Part shown: positions 44,659 through 55,010 of the stretch, one piece after another
Layout of the letters: the number at the start of each line of letters is the position of its first letter
How positions within the stretch are numbered: the first letter of the stretch is position 1
Source: Kamptonema formosum PCC 6407
Lineage (GTDB): Bacteria > Cyanobacteriota > Cyanobacteriia > Cyanobacteriales > Microcoleaceae
Reading direction: 5' to 3'
Assembly: GCF_000332155.1 (NCBI RefSeq)
Contig: NZ_KB235903.1
Span: 63,166-127,165, forward strand
DNA length: 64,000 nucleotides
The notes under the pieces: generated by a model
Database searches by the model: none
Told to the model about the DNA's origin: nothing
Seen by the model: the letters and a program-made list of their open reading frames with translations, nothing else
Translations under genes and position numbers: made by a program

Positions 44659-45310
44659 AATATAGTCAGACAGAAAATGAACATTTGATTCTCTTCCCCT
44701 CTTTCCCTAGCCCTGAGCATCGTAGCCCCTAGCCCCTAGCCCCTAGCTATAACCCCTGACAGACTGGGGAACTGACCGACTGGCAAACTGGCTACAGAAT
44801 AACCCTAAAGAATAAACTTCATAGGTTTTTTCGCCGAAATATCTTAAAATCGACTGAACGATTTAGAAAATGTGTTATTTATGCGTAAGTCCTAAAGTCG
44901 AGCCTACCTGTGCCAACAGCAACAGCCGCGACCTGCTTTAGGCTAAACCGCAATCTAAGCCAAACCCATCTGCTAACTTTCAAAACCTTAGCCTCTAGGC
45001 ACCGCTGTGCCTGGAACCAAGCCAAAAGACCTAAAACGCTTGCGGAACTTGGAGTTTGCCAATCCCGTCTAACCCACTATAAATATCTTCCCAAATCTAA
45101 AGAGGATTATTGTAGGGTGAAGACTTTCACAGCAATAGCCAGCCAGCAAAAAGTTGGCTCAAGAGAAAGTCTAGACACGCTTACTCAAAGTGGGCTAGAC
45201 TTGCGACTGGCAAAAAGGTTAAACTACAGCGGAATCCAAATATTTGGTTTTCTAGGCAGAGTCTGTAGTCGCAGTAGCGCGATTACCAACAAGTAGAGGA
45301 GTGAAAGTGT
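44659..45310. other. Repeat-bearing region upstream of the RTX gene
   Basis: This 652-bp stretch holds a CCCCTAG array (44706-44747, interrupted by TGAGCATCGTAG) and a likely half MITE (44823-44893, ending GCGTAAGTCCT). It also holds a frame at 44910-45296 with no convincing protein character. The RTX promoter must lie here, and a GAGG ribosome-binding site precedes its ATG. Confidence 0.6.
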
Positions 45311-47251
45311 ATGACAACGCTAGATGACAATCCTAATCAGCTAGATTTAAACCTACCCGGACTAGGGCCGGACACTATATTCGCAGGTGCTGGTGCTGAT
45401 TTTATTAGAACCGCTACCCTGGGCGGAAGTTTAATCTTTGGTCAAGGGGACAACGACACCCTAATAGCCCTTGGCCCTAACGATACTCTGTACGGCGGCG
45501 ACGACGAAGACTCCCTGCGGACTCAGCGCACCCCCGCCTATATCTATGGCGATGGAGGCAATGACACGATCATCGCTGAAGCCCGCGCCACATTGTATGG
45601 TGGTGATGCCGACGACTTCATCCAAGGTACCGCCGAAGCCAACCTCATGTTTGGTAATCAGGGCGCAGATATCATGCTTGGCGGCGCACAGAGGAGAGAT
45701 TCCCTCTACGGTGGCAAAGGCAATGACTCCATCGGTTTCTTTACTGGTGTTGGTGATGGCAGCAATAACCTCGGCTTAACTCTAAGTGGCGGTGTTGCTG
45801 GCTTCGTGGGCAATGAAGGCAATAACTTCTTGCGCGGTGATTTGGGCGATGACTTAATTGCAGGTATCAATCAAAGAGATACCCTGTACGGCGGCAAGGG
45901 TAACGACACCCTGCGAGTTGTCGGCAGCAACAGCTATGCGTCAGGGGATGATGATAATGACACCCTGAGAGTTTTTAACTCTCTGGAGACCAATTTTTTC
46001 TCCACCAGCCCTGTGACTATCGGTCTCGAAAGAATCAGTTTGATCGGCGGTGCCGGCGACGATTCTCTCTATGGCGGTATTGGCGATTTTCGAGCCGGCA
46101 AGAACTTCTACGATGGTGGAGACGGCAATGACACGATCGTCAGTTTCGCTTTCCAAGACACTGTATTGGGAGGTGATGGCAACGACTTCATCACCTCCAG
46201 CACGGCCACTGGGATCTCCAGCCAAGGAGCTAACATTTCTACCCCAGGCTACGCCGGCAATAGCTTATTAGATGGCGGTCGCGGCAACGACACGATCAGA
46301 GCTGCCTTTTCAACTGATACGATGATTGGCGGTGAGGGTAGCGATAGCTTGAGTGGAGTTTTCACTCAAGCCAGCGGTGCAGACGGTGACGACACCATCG
46401 ATGCCTCCCTTGCAGCTAATTTCGGGCCGATTACTCTGGATGGTGGCCTGGGCAACGACCGCTTAATTGGCAACCGCAGTGCGACTAACTTCTTCAACGG
46501 CGGTGAAGGCAATGACTTCATAGTGTTTGCCTCCACAGGCGACAGCTTGATTGGTAGCTTTGCGGGTAATGACACTATTAGCTACGCTACAAATGTCAGC
46601 TTTGGCAACATCACAACGCCCACCGTTATCAGCGATTTCTTAGGCAATAACCTGATTACTGGTGGTAATGGTCGTGATTCCATAACTACTGGTGCGGGCA
46701 ATGACATCCTGATTGGTGGCCCTCAAGGAGACTTAAGTACCGATACTTTAGATGGCGGCGATGGCGACGACTCTCTATACGGTGACTTTGGCAATGACAA
46801 CTTGATTGGAGGTAACGGCAACGATACCCTAATCGGCGGGCCTGGTGCTGATACCCTCACTGGCGGCTCTGGTAACGATGTATTCGTTTACTTCAATCCA
46901 TTTGAGGGCGGAACACTCACAGCGCAAGTCGATGGTATTGTCGATTTCGTGGTCGGTCAAGACAGGATCGCTCTATCTTCGACGGGCTTACCTGGTGGGG
47001 CTGGCTTTGGCTTCCCAATTTCAGGGGTCGCGAACAGAAGACCTCTAGATCGGGAGTTCCTCGTGCTTGAGGATGTCTTGGCTACGGGTACACAGGCAGA
47101 GGCAAATGCACCAGCACAATTCCTCGTTTATGAAAACCTGAGCGGAAATCTGTACTTCGACACCAACGGCGTTAGTGCTGGCGGTTTGGTTCCACTCGCA
47201 AACTTTAACAACCGACCAAGAATCAGCGAGTCTGACATCATTCTGTTCTAG
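45311..47251 (+). CDS. RTX (hemolysin-type) calcium-binding protein
   Basis: The 646-residue protein is almost entirely RTX nonapeptide repeats (GGxGxDxux), for example GGDGNDFI, GGKGNDTL, GGNGNDTLIGGPGADTLTGG. These fold as calcium-loaded beta-rolls after export. It has no Sec signal and ends with a non-repeat region (DIILF at the terminus), as expected for type I secretion. It carries no recognisable enzymatic domain, so it is likely a surface or matrix structural protein, like other cyanobacterial RTX proteins. A perfect terminator follows. The candidate exporter lies 8 kb away at 54258-60095. Confidence 0.9.
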   Translation: MTTLDDNPNQLDLNLPGLGPDTIFAGAGADFIRTATLGGSLIFGQGDNDTLIALGPNDTLYGGDDEDSLRTQRTPAYIYGDGGNDTIIAEARATLYGGDADDFIQGTAEANLMFGNQGADIMLGGAQRRDSLYGGKGNDSIGFFTGVGDGSNNLGLTLSGGVAGFVGNEGNNFLRGDLGDDLIAGINQRDTLYGGKGNDTLRVVGSNSYASGDDDNDTLRVFNSLETNFFSTSPVTIGLERISLIGGAGDDSLYGGIGDFRAGKNFYDGGDGNDTIVSFAFQDTVLGGDGNDFITSSTATGISSQGANISTPGYAGNSLLDGGRGNDTIRAAFSTDTMIGGEGSDSLSGVFTQASGADGDDTIDASLAANFGPITLDGGLGNDRLIGNRSATNFFNGGEGNDFIVFASTGDSLIGSFAGNDTISYATNVSFGNITTPTVISDFLGNNLITGGNGRDSITTGAGNDILIGGPQGDLSTDTLDGGDGDDSLYGDFGNDNLIGGNGNDTLIGGPGADTLTGGSGNDVFVYFNPFEGGTLTAQVDGIVDFVVGQDRIALSSTGLPGGAGFGFPISGVANRRPLDREFLVLEDVLATGTQAEANAPAQFLVYENLSGNLYFDTNGVSAGGLVPLANFNNRPRISESDIILF

Positions 47252-47303
47252 TTGAATAGTTTAGGTTGTACAGCGAGTTTAATTCAACTCTGCTGTATCC
47301 AGC

Positions 47304-47333
47304 AAGCTAGGGATTGAGATCCCTAGCTTTTTT
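47304..47333 (+). terminator. Rho-independent terminator of the RTX gene
   Basis: AAGCTAGGGAT (47304-47314) pairs perfectly with ATCCCTAGCTT (47319-47329) over TGAG and is followed by TTTT. Confidence 0.92.
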
Positions 47334-47393
47334 ATATGTCATTGCGAGCAAAGTTAAACGATAGCAAGGTTTTAGGATTGCTTCGCTTCCCCT

Positions 47394-48263
47394 TTATGCT
47401 GGCTGCGAATAACTAACTTTATTACCAATCAAATTGAGAAAATTAGCACCGAAATGCTGAATTTCTAGAAAGTTCGCATTAGAACGAGCCGGTTTGTAAA
47501 TTCTAAAGCTTCGCATAATCCCCAAAGTTGCCGCACTTTCCAATGGCCCAATAAAACTCGTGTCACCGTCTAAAAAATAGGGTTGCTTTGTCCAATAAGC
47601 CATCTGCTCCGCATTCAAAAAATAGCATCCAGAATGAGGGTTAAGAGCGCGGTGGAACATAAGCTGCTGTTCCATGACATAACCAGCAAATTGCGGTTGC
47701 TCTTGCACATTTTGAAATTTTGCTGTCGCTTGTGGGATTAAATCGCCATCAATATAGGCTTTGCGAACTAACCCTTGAGGAGATATTTCATAGCGATTAG
47801 GCTGAAGTAAATTCCCATTACCCGCGTGGTGAGTAAACCAGTTTAATTTGACAAATAGCCAAGGATCGTGTAGAATTAGATCGTCTTCTAAATAACAATA
47901 ATAGTCGTATTTATCAAGGCAAGCACGCATCACTGCCTGACACTCAAATCCCAACATCAGCGGTTCCACGTTGGTAGCATTATGCAGGAACAATTTCGGG
48001 GGAAGAGAGAGTTGAGAAATTAGGTGATAATCTTGAGTCGTACAAACAACTATATCGATATCGTGGGTCTGGGATTCATTGACTGGAACTGTGGCACATT
48101 GACCAATATGAATCATGGACTGAGACTTACCGTAGAGTCCCTGCAAAGCTGTCAAACAGGCCGTTAAAGCGTTTAGGCGTGGGTGGGGGTCATTTCGCTG
48201 GGAAGCGTGTCTTCCTTCGCCGTGAGGGTTGAAAAAGTGGGCAATCGTGAAGAGAATTCGCAT
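47394..48263 (-). CDS. Probable glycosyltransferase-like protein (EDD motif)
   Basis: From ATG 48263 the protein has 289 residues: MRILFTIAHFFNPHGEGRHAS, DIDIVVCTT, CLDKYDYYCYLEDDLILHDPWLF and a C-terminal part with HSGCYFLNAEQMAYW. The EDD triad after a hydrophobic strand is where GT-A glycosyltransferases bind the metal and sugar nucleotide. No family number can be given. It starts one base after the stop of the upstream methyltransferase-glycosyltransferase gene, so translation is coupled and both probably decorate the same glycan. An upstream start at 48308 would overlap that gene by 44 bp and is not preferred. Confidence 0.75.
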   Translation of the reverse strand: MRILFTIAHFFNPHGEGRHASQRNDPHPRLNALTACLTALQGLYGKSQSMIHIGQCATVPVNESQTHDIDIVVCTTQDYHLISQLSLPPKLFLHNATNVEPLMLGFECQAVMRACLDKYDYYCYLEDDLILHDPWLFVKLNWFTHHAGNGNLLQPNRYEISPQGLVRKAYIDGDLIPQATAKFQNVQEQPQFAGYVMEQQLMFHRALNPHSGCYFLNAEQMAYWTKQPYFLDGDTSFIGPLESAATLGIMRSFRIYKPARSNANFLEIQHFGANFLNLIGNKVSYSQPA

Positions 48264-48264
48264 C

Positions 48265-49944
48265 TTAGTTAGTAAATAATTCTGGCAAGCGACTCTGCAA
48301 TTCTGCATTCAAGCGCGGCATTTCGTCACGCATTTGCAAGTACCAGTCTCGCCGCTGATGATAATGCTGGGATAGCAAGCGGTTTTCCCGCACCCATTTG
48401 TAGGCATTAGCGGCTATTTGCCGCCGCATCTGGGTGTCAGTAATCAGTGAATTGAGTTGGGCCTCAAAATCGGCGACTGAACGATAAATTAAGCCAGTTT
48501 CGCCTTTGATGATAGATTTTTCGTAAACAGTGGGACTTGCTAGCACTGCTACTCCATTCCCCGCACATTCAACAAATTTGAGGTCAGATTTCATTTCGTT
48601 AACTGGGTTGGCAAGGAGTGGGAGCAAAGCAATATCGCCAGAGTGCATAATTTCTAGATAGCGCTCATAGCTGCAAAATGGCTCAAATTCTTTACTGTCT
48701 ATTTTCAAGGCATCAAAAAAATGGCGATCGTGGATTACTTTAACTCGAATCCGGTGCTTGTGGGCGACTAACACCCGATTTAGCGCCGAGATTATCGGTT
48801 GCCAATCTTTTTCTCGGTTAAGCGCCCCGAAAAAGATGGTGATAGAATTATCGTCTGGATAGGTGCGCTCAGCGGGCAAATATGCCAATTGATTGCTAAA
48901 GACGGCAACATTGGGATTGAGTTTCCTTAAAAATTCTGCTAGGGGTTCTGTAGTAGTTTGAATGCAGTGACAACCTCGATAACTCAGGTATTGATTATCT
49001 GCATATTCTTTCCGCCTGATGGGATTATCATCAATTTCAGCCACTATTAAATAATCATTTTGCAGCAGTTGTTTGAGGATGGGAATATAGGCTGGATAGT
49101 ACATGATTGTCCGCTGCCAAATAAATACTTTCTCTTCTCCAGGCAGAGGTAAAATTAATTCTGCGGATTTTACTGTAGAAGCAGTACGAACTCCGGGAAT
49201 TGTGGCACTAAATCTGTCAGGTTCTAATACTCTAACGCGATCGCATCCCGTTGGAGCCATAATCGCCGTCTGAATCAACACTCGCCGGGGAGAGGTCTGT
49301 GACTTACCCCCTCGCACGATATAATATTCTGCACCAGTCTGGGTGGCAAAGTCTGCTGCTTCCAAGCCTAAAGCTTGAACTATCGGTGTAAGTAATTGCT
49401 GAAACTGGACAAAACTCTCAGTTTTTTGTCCCCGCACTTGCAGCTCATAAACTTGTAAATTTGCCTGGGTGAAAAGTGCTTTAATAGTTTCTATGGTAAA
49501 CCAGTGGTGTATCTTCCCCTCTAGATTTTCCCACTGTCCTCGCAGGAGATTGACAATTTTTATCCAGTGTTGGACATTGGGAATACTAGCTAAAATTTGC
49601 CCGTCTGGATTTAGTAAAGTGCTATGCTGGCGAAGCAGTTCCCAAGGGTTTGTTAAATATGATAGTAGATGATTGTAAACTAAACAATCGACTGTTTCCT
49701 CAGCAATATCAAAACTTTGAATATCTAGCTGTTCTACATCCCCAATTATGACACGATCCAGCCGCTCTGAAGCTATTTTCGCTTTCTGGGGATCGCGTTC
49801 AATGCCAATATATAAACTATGGGGGTTAATCCGTTTGTACTGTTCGCCTAAAGTTCCTGTACCGCAGCCAACCTCTAGGATGATTTTAGCATCCGGTGGC
49901 AGCAGTTTAAAGATATCGGGGTTCACGCGATCGAGCAGTTCCAA
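48265..49944 (-). CDS. Fusion of SAM methyltransferase and glycosyltransferase
   Basis: The 559-residue protein joins two modules. Residues about 12-200 form a class I methyltransferase (motif [13 protein letters not shown] near 23-34, then [12 protein letters not shown]). Residues about 215-545 form a GT-B fold: [30 protein letters not shown], and a C-terminal donor region [27 protein letters not shown]. The domains may act in series on one saccharide, for example transferring then O-methylating a sugar. It leads a two-gene unit on the minus strand, divergent from the three-module transferase at 50132. A palindrome lies just upstream at 49971. Confidence 0.85.
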   Translation of the reverse strand: MELLDRVNPDIFKLLPPDAKIILEVGCGTGTLGEQYKRINPHSLYIGIERDPQKAKIASERLDRVIIGDVEQLDIQSFDIAEETVDCLVYNHLLSYLTNPWELLRQHSTLLNPDGQILASIPNVQHWIKIVNLLRGQWENLEGKIHHWFTIETIKALFTQANLQVYELQVRGQKTESFVQFQQLLTPIVQALGLEAADFATQTGAEYYIVRGGKSQTSPRRVLIQTAIMAPTGCDRVRVLEPDRFSATIPGVRTASTVKSAELILPLPGEEKVFIWQRTIMYYPAYIPILKQLLQNDYLIVAEIDDNPIRRKEYADNQYLSYRGCHCIQTTTEPLAEFLRKLNPNVAVFSNQLAYLPAERTYPDDNSITIFFGALNREKDWQPIISALNRVLVAHKHRIRVKVIHDRHFFDALKIDSKEFEPFCSYERYLEIMHSGDIALLPLLANPVNEMKSDLKFVECAGNGVAVLASPTVYEKSIIKGETGLIYRSVADFEAQLNSLITDTQMRRQIAANAYKWVRENRLLSQHYHQRRDWYLQMRDEMPRLNAELQSRLPELFTN

Positions 49945-49970
49945 AATATTTCCTGATTACTAAAGCTTTA

Positions 49971-50022
49971 CGTAACGCCGCCCTCTGGACTGTTTCTTTA
50001 CCGCTCAGAGGGTGGCGTTACG
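49971..50022. repeat. Palindromic element CGTAACGCC...GGCGTTACG, copy 1
   Basis: CGTAACGCCGCCCTCTG (49971-49987) faces CAGAGGGTGGCGTTACG (50006-50022) with one mismatch. It lies between two divergent glycosyltransferase genes. Copy 2 is at 60144-60195. Confidence 0.8.
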
Positions 50023-50131
50023 AGATAATTAGCATTTGGATGTTAGTATACAACGATGATTGCTACATTTGTCAAGCACTAATAATTTAATCCTTCTCCC
50101 CTCTTCCTTCTACTTATCAAACTCAAAAACT

Positions 50132-53100
50132 ATGCAATTTAATTTTGGTATTAACATCAGCGGCTATATTAATGGAGAATTTGGTCTGGGAGAAGGTGCT
50201 AGAGCTAATATTAGAGCAATTGAGGCGGCTGGCATTCCTTTCGCTGTCAATAATTTTACCAATAGTCCCCACAGAAAACAAGATACTACCTATCAAAATT
50301 TCACTCAAGAAAATCCCTATCCCGTAAACTTAATTCAAGTCAATGCTGATGAAGTAAACAATTTTATTAAGTCGGCAGGCAAAAACTATTTGGAAGGACA
50401 CTATAATATCGGGTTTTGGGCCTGGGAACTTACAGCATTCCCTCCAGAACTCACTTCAAAATTTAATTATTTTCACGAAATTTGGACTTATAGCAATCAC
50501 TGTATTGAAGCAATCTCGATGGCATCTCCTATTCCCGTTATTAAAATCATGCCTAGCATTTCTTTACCTACGCCTTCTTTGGATAGGGAAGCACTAGGAC
50601 TGCCCAAAAATAAATTTATATTTCTGTTTCTATTCGATTTTTTTAGCAGGATAGAACGCAAAAATCCATCGGCTACAATTAGCGCATTTAAACAAGCTTT
50701 TGGCGAGTCAAATCAAGAGGTGCTATTGGTTATCAAATCTTGTAATTCGGAATATTTTCCTGAGCAGCGAGAGTTACTAAATTCTGCCATAGAAAATTGC
50801 CAATCTATTAAACATATAGACGGGTATTTATCAAAAAATGAAGTTAATGCTCTGCTTTACAATTGTGACTGCTATGTGTCCCTCCACCGCTGTGAAGGCT
50901 TTGGCTTGACAATGGCTGAAGCGATGTTTTTTGGAAAGCCAACAATCGCCACTGCCTATTCATCTAATAGTGAGTTTATGAATGTAGGCAACAGTTTTTT
51001 AGTAAGATATAAATTAGAGGAGATCGCAGCAGATTTTGGCCCATATAAGAAAGGAAATATTTGGGCAAACCCCGATATAGAAGATGCCGCTAATTTGATG
51101 CAATATGTCTTTAATAACTATGAGGAAGCCAAGGAAGTTGGAGCCAGAGGTGCTGAGGAAATCAAATCTTTACTTAGCCCTCAGCTAATTGGCAATAAAA
51201 TCAGGAATAGACTAGAATATATTAGCAAAACAACCAATAATTTTACTACTTTTTCTCAACCGCCAAGAGAGCCAAAAAAATCTTATTCAGTAGAGGTAAG
51301 GAGACACTTGTCTAAGGACAAAAGTTCTTGGGAAGAAGCAGTTGAAAAAACACAGCCTCTAGTTAGTATTTGCATTCCTACTTATAATGGAGAAACCTTT
51401 ATTGCTGAAGCCATTGAGAGTGCTTTAAATCAGACTTATAGCAATATAGAGGTAATTCTTTCTGATGATGGCTCAAGCGATAGCACTGTAGCAATTGCTC
51501 AGTCTTTTCAAACTAAAACAGCCGTTGATTTCCGCATTGTTCTCCATCGTAACTATGGCTTAGCTCAGAATTGGAATTTCTGTATTTCTCAGGCAAAAGG
51601 TGAATACATAAAATTTTTATTTCATGATGACTTGCTGGAACCAGATTGCATTCAAAAAATGGTAGCTTTGGCTCAAGAAGATGCGGAAATTGGTATGGTT
51701 TTCTCACCTCGCGGTATTGCTATTGGAGAAGAGGCTAAATCGAATCCACTTTTACTGGCTGCTTCTCAATCGATTAAAGATTTGCACAAAAGTTGGTCGA
51801 ATTTAAAACCAATTCAACGGGGAATTGAACTGTTATTAGATCCTAATTGGATGAATAATCCCATTAACAAAATTGGCGAACCTAGTACAGTGATGATTGC
51901 TGCTGATGTTTTTCGTAAAATTGGGTTATTTGATGCTGAGTTATCTCAATATCTAGATTTAGATATGTGGTTTAGAATCATGGGAAATTATAAAATTGGC
52001 TTTGTGGATGAAAAGTTATCTTCTTTGCGGATTCATGCAGGGCAACAAACTTGGAAAAACTTCGCTGCTGGTGAAAACAACAAAGATGTCCGCAGACTTT
52101 ATGAAAAAATGTTGTACAGCGATATTTACAGTTTTTTGAGTCAAGAATTGAAAGAGAAAATCAGACAAAAATTAGCTTTGAAATCCCAGTTTTCTTTATC
52201 TGAACTATCAAAGCTAGTTGAACAATATCAAAAATCTCCTACTAATCAATCTACTCTCTCTCGCCTTCGGCAAATTCGCAAGCAAATCGCTCAAAGATGG
52301 TTTAATTTGCCAGCATCTAACGTGGAAAAGACTTATGCGGGTGAAATTGGTAAAGCTCATAATCTGTTAATGAAAAGCGGTATTAAGAATGAATTTTTAA
52401 ATGAGGAAGAACAGAGGTTTGTAGATGAAATATCTGCCTTTTTATCTCAAGGTAACGATCTAGGTAATAACATCGGTCGCTATTTGGCCGCTATGCTTTA
52501 CTGTGAGGCTTATCAGTTACCATTTGTCTATAAAAATGCTGCGATTCCCAAGTGGTTTTTCAACGATTTTCTAAGTTTTATTTTTCAGATTGTTTCCTGT
52601 TTTAATAAGATCGGAGATGCAGAGAAGTATGCCGATTATATGCAAGCTTTGATAGATTATATTCATGAAAATATTTTCAAAGATACTGCTGCTGAATTCT
52701 GGCGTTATTTGGCTTTATTTGTGAGCAAAAATGCAAATTTTTCTTCTTTGTATTGTAGCGATAAAAATCTTCGACATATCTGTACTCAGAGAGCAAATAT
52801 TATTGAATTTACGCTCAGAAATTTGGGGTGCAAAATTGACTGGGAATTTGAACGTATAGCCTCAGACAGAAACAAGATTCGTCTCGGCATTTTACTGGAA
52901 GAAGTTAGCACTCAAAAAGAAACTTTTGCCGCACTTGCTGCTTTTGAATATTTAGATAAAACTAAATTTGAAATTATATTGTATAATTTTAATATCCAGG
53001 ACAGTAAACTAGGTGATTACTGTCAAAATTTGGCAAATAAGCAGATTCAACTACCAGAATCTCTGCCAAGTCAGGTACAAGCAATTCGTTCAGATGATTT

Positions 53101-54016
53101 GGATATTCTGTTAATAGGGACAAATTGGGCGGATGCTCGCAAACCTACTTTCTTATTATCCTTACACCGACTGGCGCGGGTACAAGTAGCGGCAGCAATG
53201 CCAACAGCTACAACTACTGGCATCCGCAATATTGACTACTTTATTTCTGGAAAATTGACTTTGCCCGTAGTCGATGCCCCAGAAGAATATCGGGAAAAAT
53301 TAATCGCTGTGGATGGCTCTGGGATTTGTTTTAGCTATCCTGTACCCTCCGAAATTGCTAAGGTTCACCCAACTAGAAGTAGTTGGGGAGCATCCGAGGG
53401 AACAGTGGTTTTTATGTCGGGTGCTAGAGCATTTAAGATTATCCCTGAACTCAGGGAAACTTGGGCTAAAATTATTGCGGCTGTACCGAATTCTATTTTG
53501 GTTTTACATCCTTTTCGCTCTGATGGCGAGAGTTATCCGATAATTCCTTTCTTCAACCAAATACGAGCAGTTTTTTCGGAAAAAGGTATTGACAAAAAAC
53601 GCATTGTTGTAATTAAAGTGCTGCCAAATCGTGCCGACTTCAGAGAATGTTTGAAGCTAGCAGATGTTTATTTAGACTCTTTCCCCTACGCGGGTGCAAC
53701 GTCAATGGTAGAGCCGCTGTTAGTGGGAATACCGACGGTGGTTAAGGAAGGACAAACAGCGCGATCGCGACAATCCGGGGCAATACTGAGAGAATTGCAA
53801 CTTCCTGAATTAATAGCAAATACGGAGGATGCTTATATAAATATAGCTGTAGCATTGGGAACTAACCCAGTATTGCGCGATCGCGCTCGGCAGCACATCC
53901 AGCAAAAAATGGCACAAAACCCCAAATTTCTAGACAGCCGCGCTTACTCGGCTCAGATGGGAGCGCTATTTGAGCAACTATGGCGATCGCAAAGGCAGGT
54001 AGAGGGAACCCCTTAG
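50132..54016 (+). CDS. Three-module glycosyltransferase (GT4, GT2, SPINDLY/OGT-like)
   Basis: From ATG 50132 the protein has 1294 residues. Module 1 (about 1-400) is a GT4-type GT-B transferase (GEFGLGEGARAN at the start, CEGFGLTMAEAMFFGKPTIAT). Module 2 (about 408-680) is GT2 type GT-A (VSICIPTYNG at 411, SDDGSSD, FHDDLLEPD). Module 3 (about 910-1290) matches the catalytic region of O-GlcNAc transferase/SPINDLY (IRLGILLEEV, PTATTTGIRNIDYF, PNRADFRECLKLADVYLDSFPYAG in part, GATSMVEPLLVGIPTV). A helical linker joins 2 and 3. OGT-like modules modify Ser/Thr of proteins, so it may glycosylate exported proteins stepwise. An in-frame start at 50060 adds 24 unlikely residues. Confidence 0.9.
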   Translation: MQFNFGINISGYINGEFGLGEGARANIRAIEAAGIPFAVNNFTNSPHRKQDTTYQNFTQENPYPVNLIQVNADEVNNFIKSAGKNYLEGHYNIGFWAWELTAFPPELTSKFNYFHEIWTYSNHCIEAISMASPIPVIKIMPSISLPTPSLDREALGLPKNKFIFLFLFDFFSRIERKNPSATISAFKQAFGESNQEVLLVIKSCNSEYFPEQRELLNSAIENCQSIKHIDGYLSKNEVNALLYNCDCYVSLHRCEGFGLTMAEAMFFGKPTIATAYSSNSEFMNVGNSFLVRYKLEEIAADFGPYKKGNIWANPDIEDAANLMQYVFNNYEEAKEVGARGAEEIKSLLSPQLIGNKIRNRLEYISKTTNNFTTFSQPPREPKKSYSVEVRRHLSKDKSSWEEAVEKTQPLVSICIPTYNGETFIAEAIESALNQTYSNIEVILSDDGSSDSTVAIAQSFQTKTAVDFRIVLHRNYGLAQNWNFCISQAKGEYIKFLFHDDLLEPDCIQKMVALAQEDAEIGMVFSPRGIAIGEEAKSNPLLLAASQSIKDLHKSWSNLKPIQRGIELLLDPNWMNNPINKIGEPSTVMIAADVFRKIGLFDAELSQYLDLDMWFRIMGNYKIGFVDEKLSSLRIHAGQQTWKNFAAGENNKDVRRLYEKMLYSDIYSFLSQELKEKIRQKLALKSQFSLSELSKLVEQYQKSPTNQSTLSRLRQIRKQIAQRWFNLPASNVEKTYAGEIGKAHNLLMKSGIKNEFLNEEEQRFVDEISAFLSQGNDLGNNIGRYLAAMLYCEAYQLPFVYKNAAIPKWFFNDFLSFIFQIVSCFNKIGDAEKYADYMQALIDYIHENIFKDTAAEFWRYLALFVSKNANFSSLYCSDKNLRHICTQRANIIEFTLRNLGCKIDWEFERIASDRNKIRLGILLEEVSTQKETFAALAAFEYLDKTKFEIILYNFNIQDSKLGDYCQNLANKQIQLPESLPSQVQAIRSDDLDILLIGTNWADARKPTFLLSLHRLARVQVAAAMPTATTTGIRNIDYFISGKLTLPVVDAPEEYREKLIAVDGSGICFSYPVPSEIAKVHPTRSSWGASEGTVVFMSGARAFKIIPELRETWAKIIAAVPNSILVLHPFRSDGESYPIIPFFNQIRAVFSEKGIDKKRIVVIKVLPNRADFRECLKLADVYLDSFPYAGATSMVEPLLVGIPTVVKEGQTARSRQSGAILRELQLPELIANTEDAYINIAVALGTNPVLRDRARQHIQQKMAQNPKFLDSRAYSAQMGALFEQLWRSQRQVEGTP

Positions 54017-54257
54017 AGGGTAGAGCGTCACAGGTGAGTATAGAATTGCCCCTATAGATTAGATCAAACCCTACTTGATTTGAGCTAGCACCACCCGCAG
54101 CGTATGCCGAGACCAAAGCCGCCCCCTGGTATTTGGCAACGACAGCGCTCACCCCCTTAGCGTTCTGCTATCATCTGAAAATCGAGGTGGCTTGTCGCTC
54201 TTTTACTTCCACAGCTAAATTTAAAAGGGTAGTGCAACCTCAATTGGAGATTATAAA

Positions 54258-55010
54258 ATGACAGGACTTTTTCAAATAGGTGATAAATTGCTGCAAGCCC
54301 AGGATATCCCGTCACTGTTGAAGCGGTATCAATTGATGCCCCAATTTTTGCGGGGGACGATCGAAGACCAAGCGATCGCGTCCTATACTTGTACGGAAGA
54401 AGAGCGCAGCGCAGCCCTCGAACAGTTTCACGCGCAGCACCAATTGACATCCTCAGAAGCAAAAGCGGCTTGGCTGCAAAGTCAAGACCTAACTGAAGAG
54501 GAACTCGTTCAAATGGCAATTCGGCCCGTACTTATAGAAAAATTTAAGCAGGAAACTTGGAGTAGCAAAGTAGATAACTACTTTTTGGGTCGCAAGACCC
54601 ACCTAGACCGCGTAGTATACTCCCTAATCCGCACCAAAAATCCAGGACTAGCCCACGAACTTTACTTCCGCATCGCTGAAGGCGAACAGACCTTTGAGGA
54701 AGTAGCCCGCGACTACTCCGAAGGCCCGGAAGCTCAGACTGGGGGAAGATTGGGGCCAGTTTCCTTATCACAACCACACCCAGCAATTAGTAAACTTTTG
54801 TCAGTCAGCCAATCCGGGCAACTGTGGGCTCCCCGCGCTCTGGCAGAATGGATGGTGATTATCAGATTAGATAAGTTCATGCCAGCTCAGCTCGACGATT
54901 CGATGCGGCGGCATTTAATCAACGAACTATTTGAAACCTGGGTCTCCGAACAGTTATCACAAATTGCCCCGCTACAGCCCTTCCGATCCTCAGTATCTTC
55001 AGCATCATGA
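54258..55010 (+). CDS. Parvulin-type peptidyl-prolyl isomerase, type I secretion-associated
   Basis: The 250-residue protein has an N-terminal helical region (residues 1-110) and a parvulin/PpiC-like domain (about 115-220: FRIAEGEQTFEEVARDYSEG, GGRLGPVSLSQ, then WMVIIRLDKF), with a C-terminal helix. It has no signal peptide. Parvulins catalyse cis-trans isomerisation at proline or act as chaperones. The stop overlaps the ABC exporter start by four bases (ATGA), so the two are coupled. That suggests it holds or folds the substrate before export. The N-terminal helices look like SurA/PrsA chaperone helices. Confidence 0.85.
   Translation: MTGLFQIGDKLLQAQDIPSLLKRYQLMPQFLRGTIEDQAIASYTCTEEERSAALEQFHAQHQLTSSEAKAAWLQSQDLTEEELVQMAIRPVLIEKFKQETWSSKVDNYFLGRKTHLDRVVYSLIRTKNPGLAHELYFRIAEGEQTFEEVARDYSEGPEAQTGGRLGPVSLSQPHPAISKLLSVSQSGQLWAPRALAEWMVIIRLDKFMPAQLDDSMRRHLINELFETWVSEQLSQIAPLQPFRSSVSSAS

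Noticed and set aside
44910-45296. 128-residue frame before the RTX gene
   Set aside because: Starts at a GTG without a ribosome-binding site, has low-complexity basic composition and no recognisable motif; may be leader sequence.
45311-47251. Idea that the RTX protein is a toxin
   Set aside because: No lipase, protease or pore-forming domain is visible; only calcium-binding repeats.
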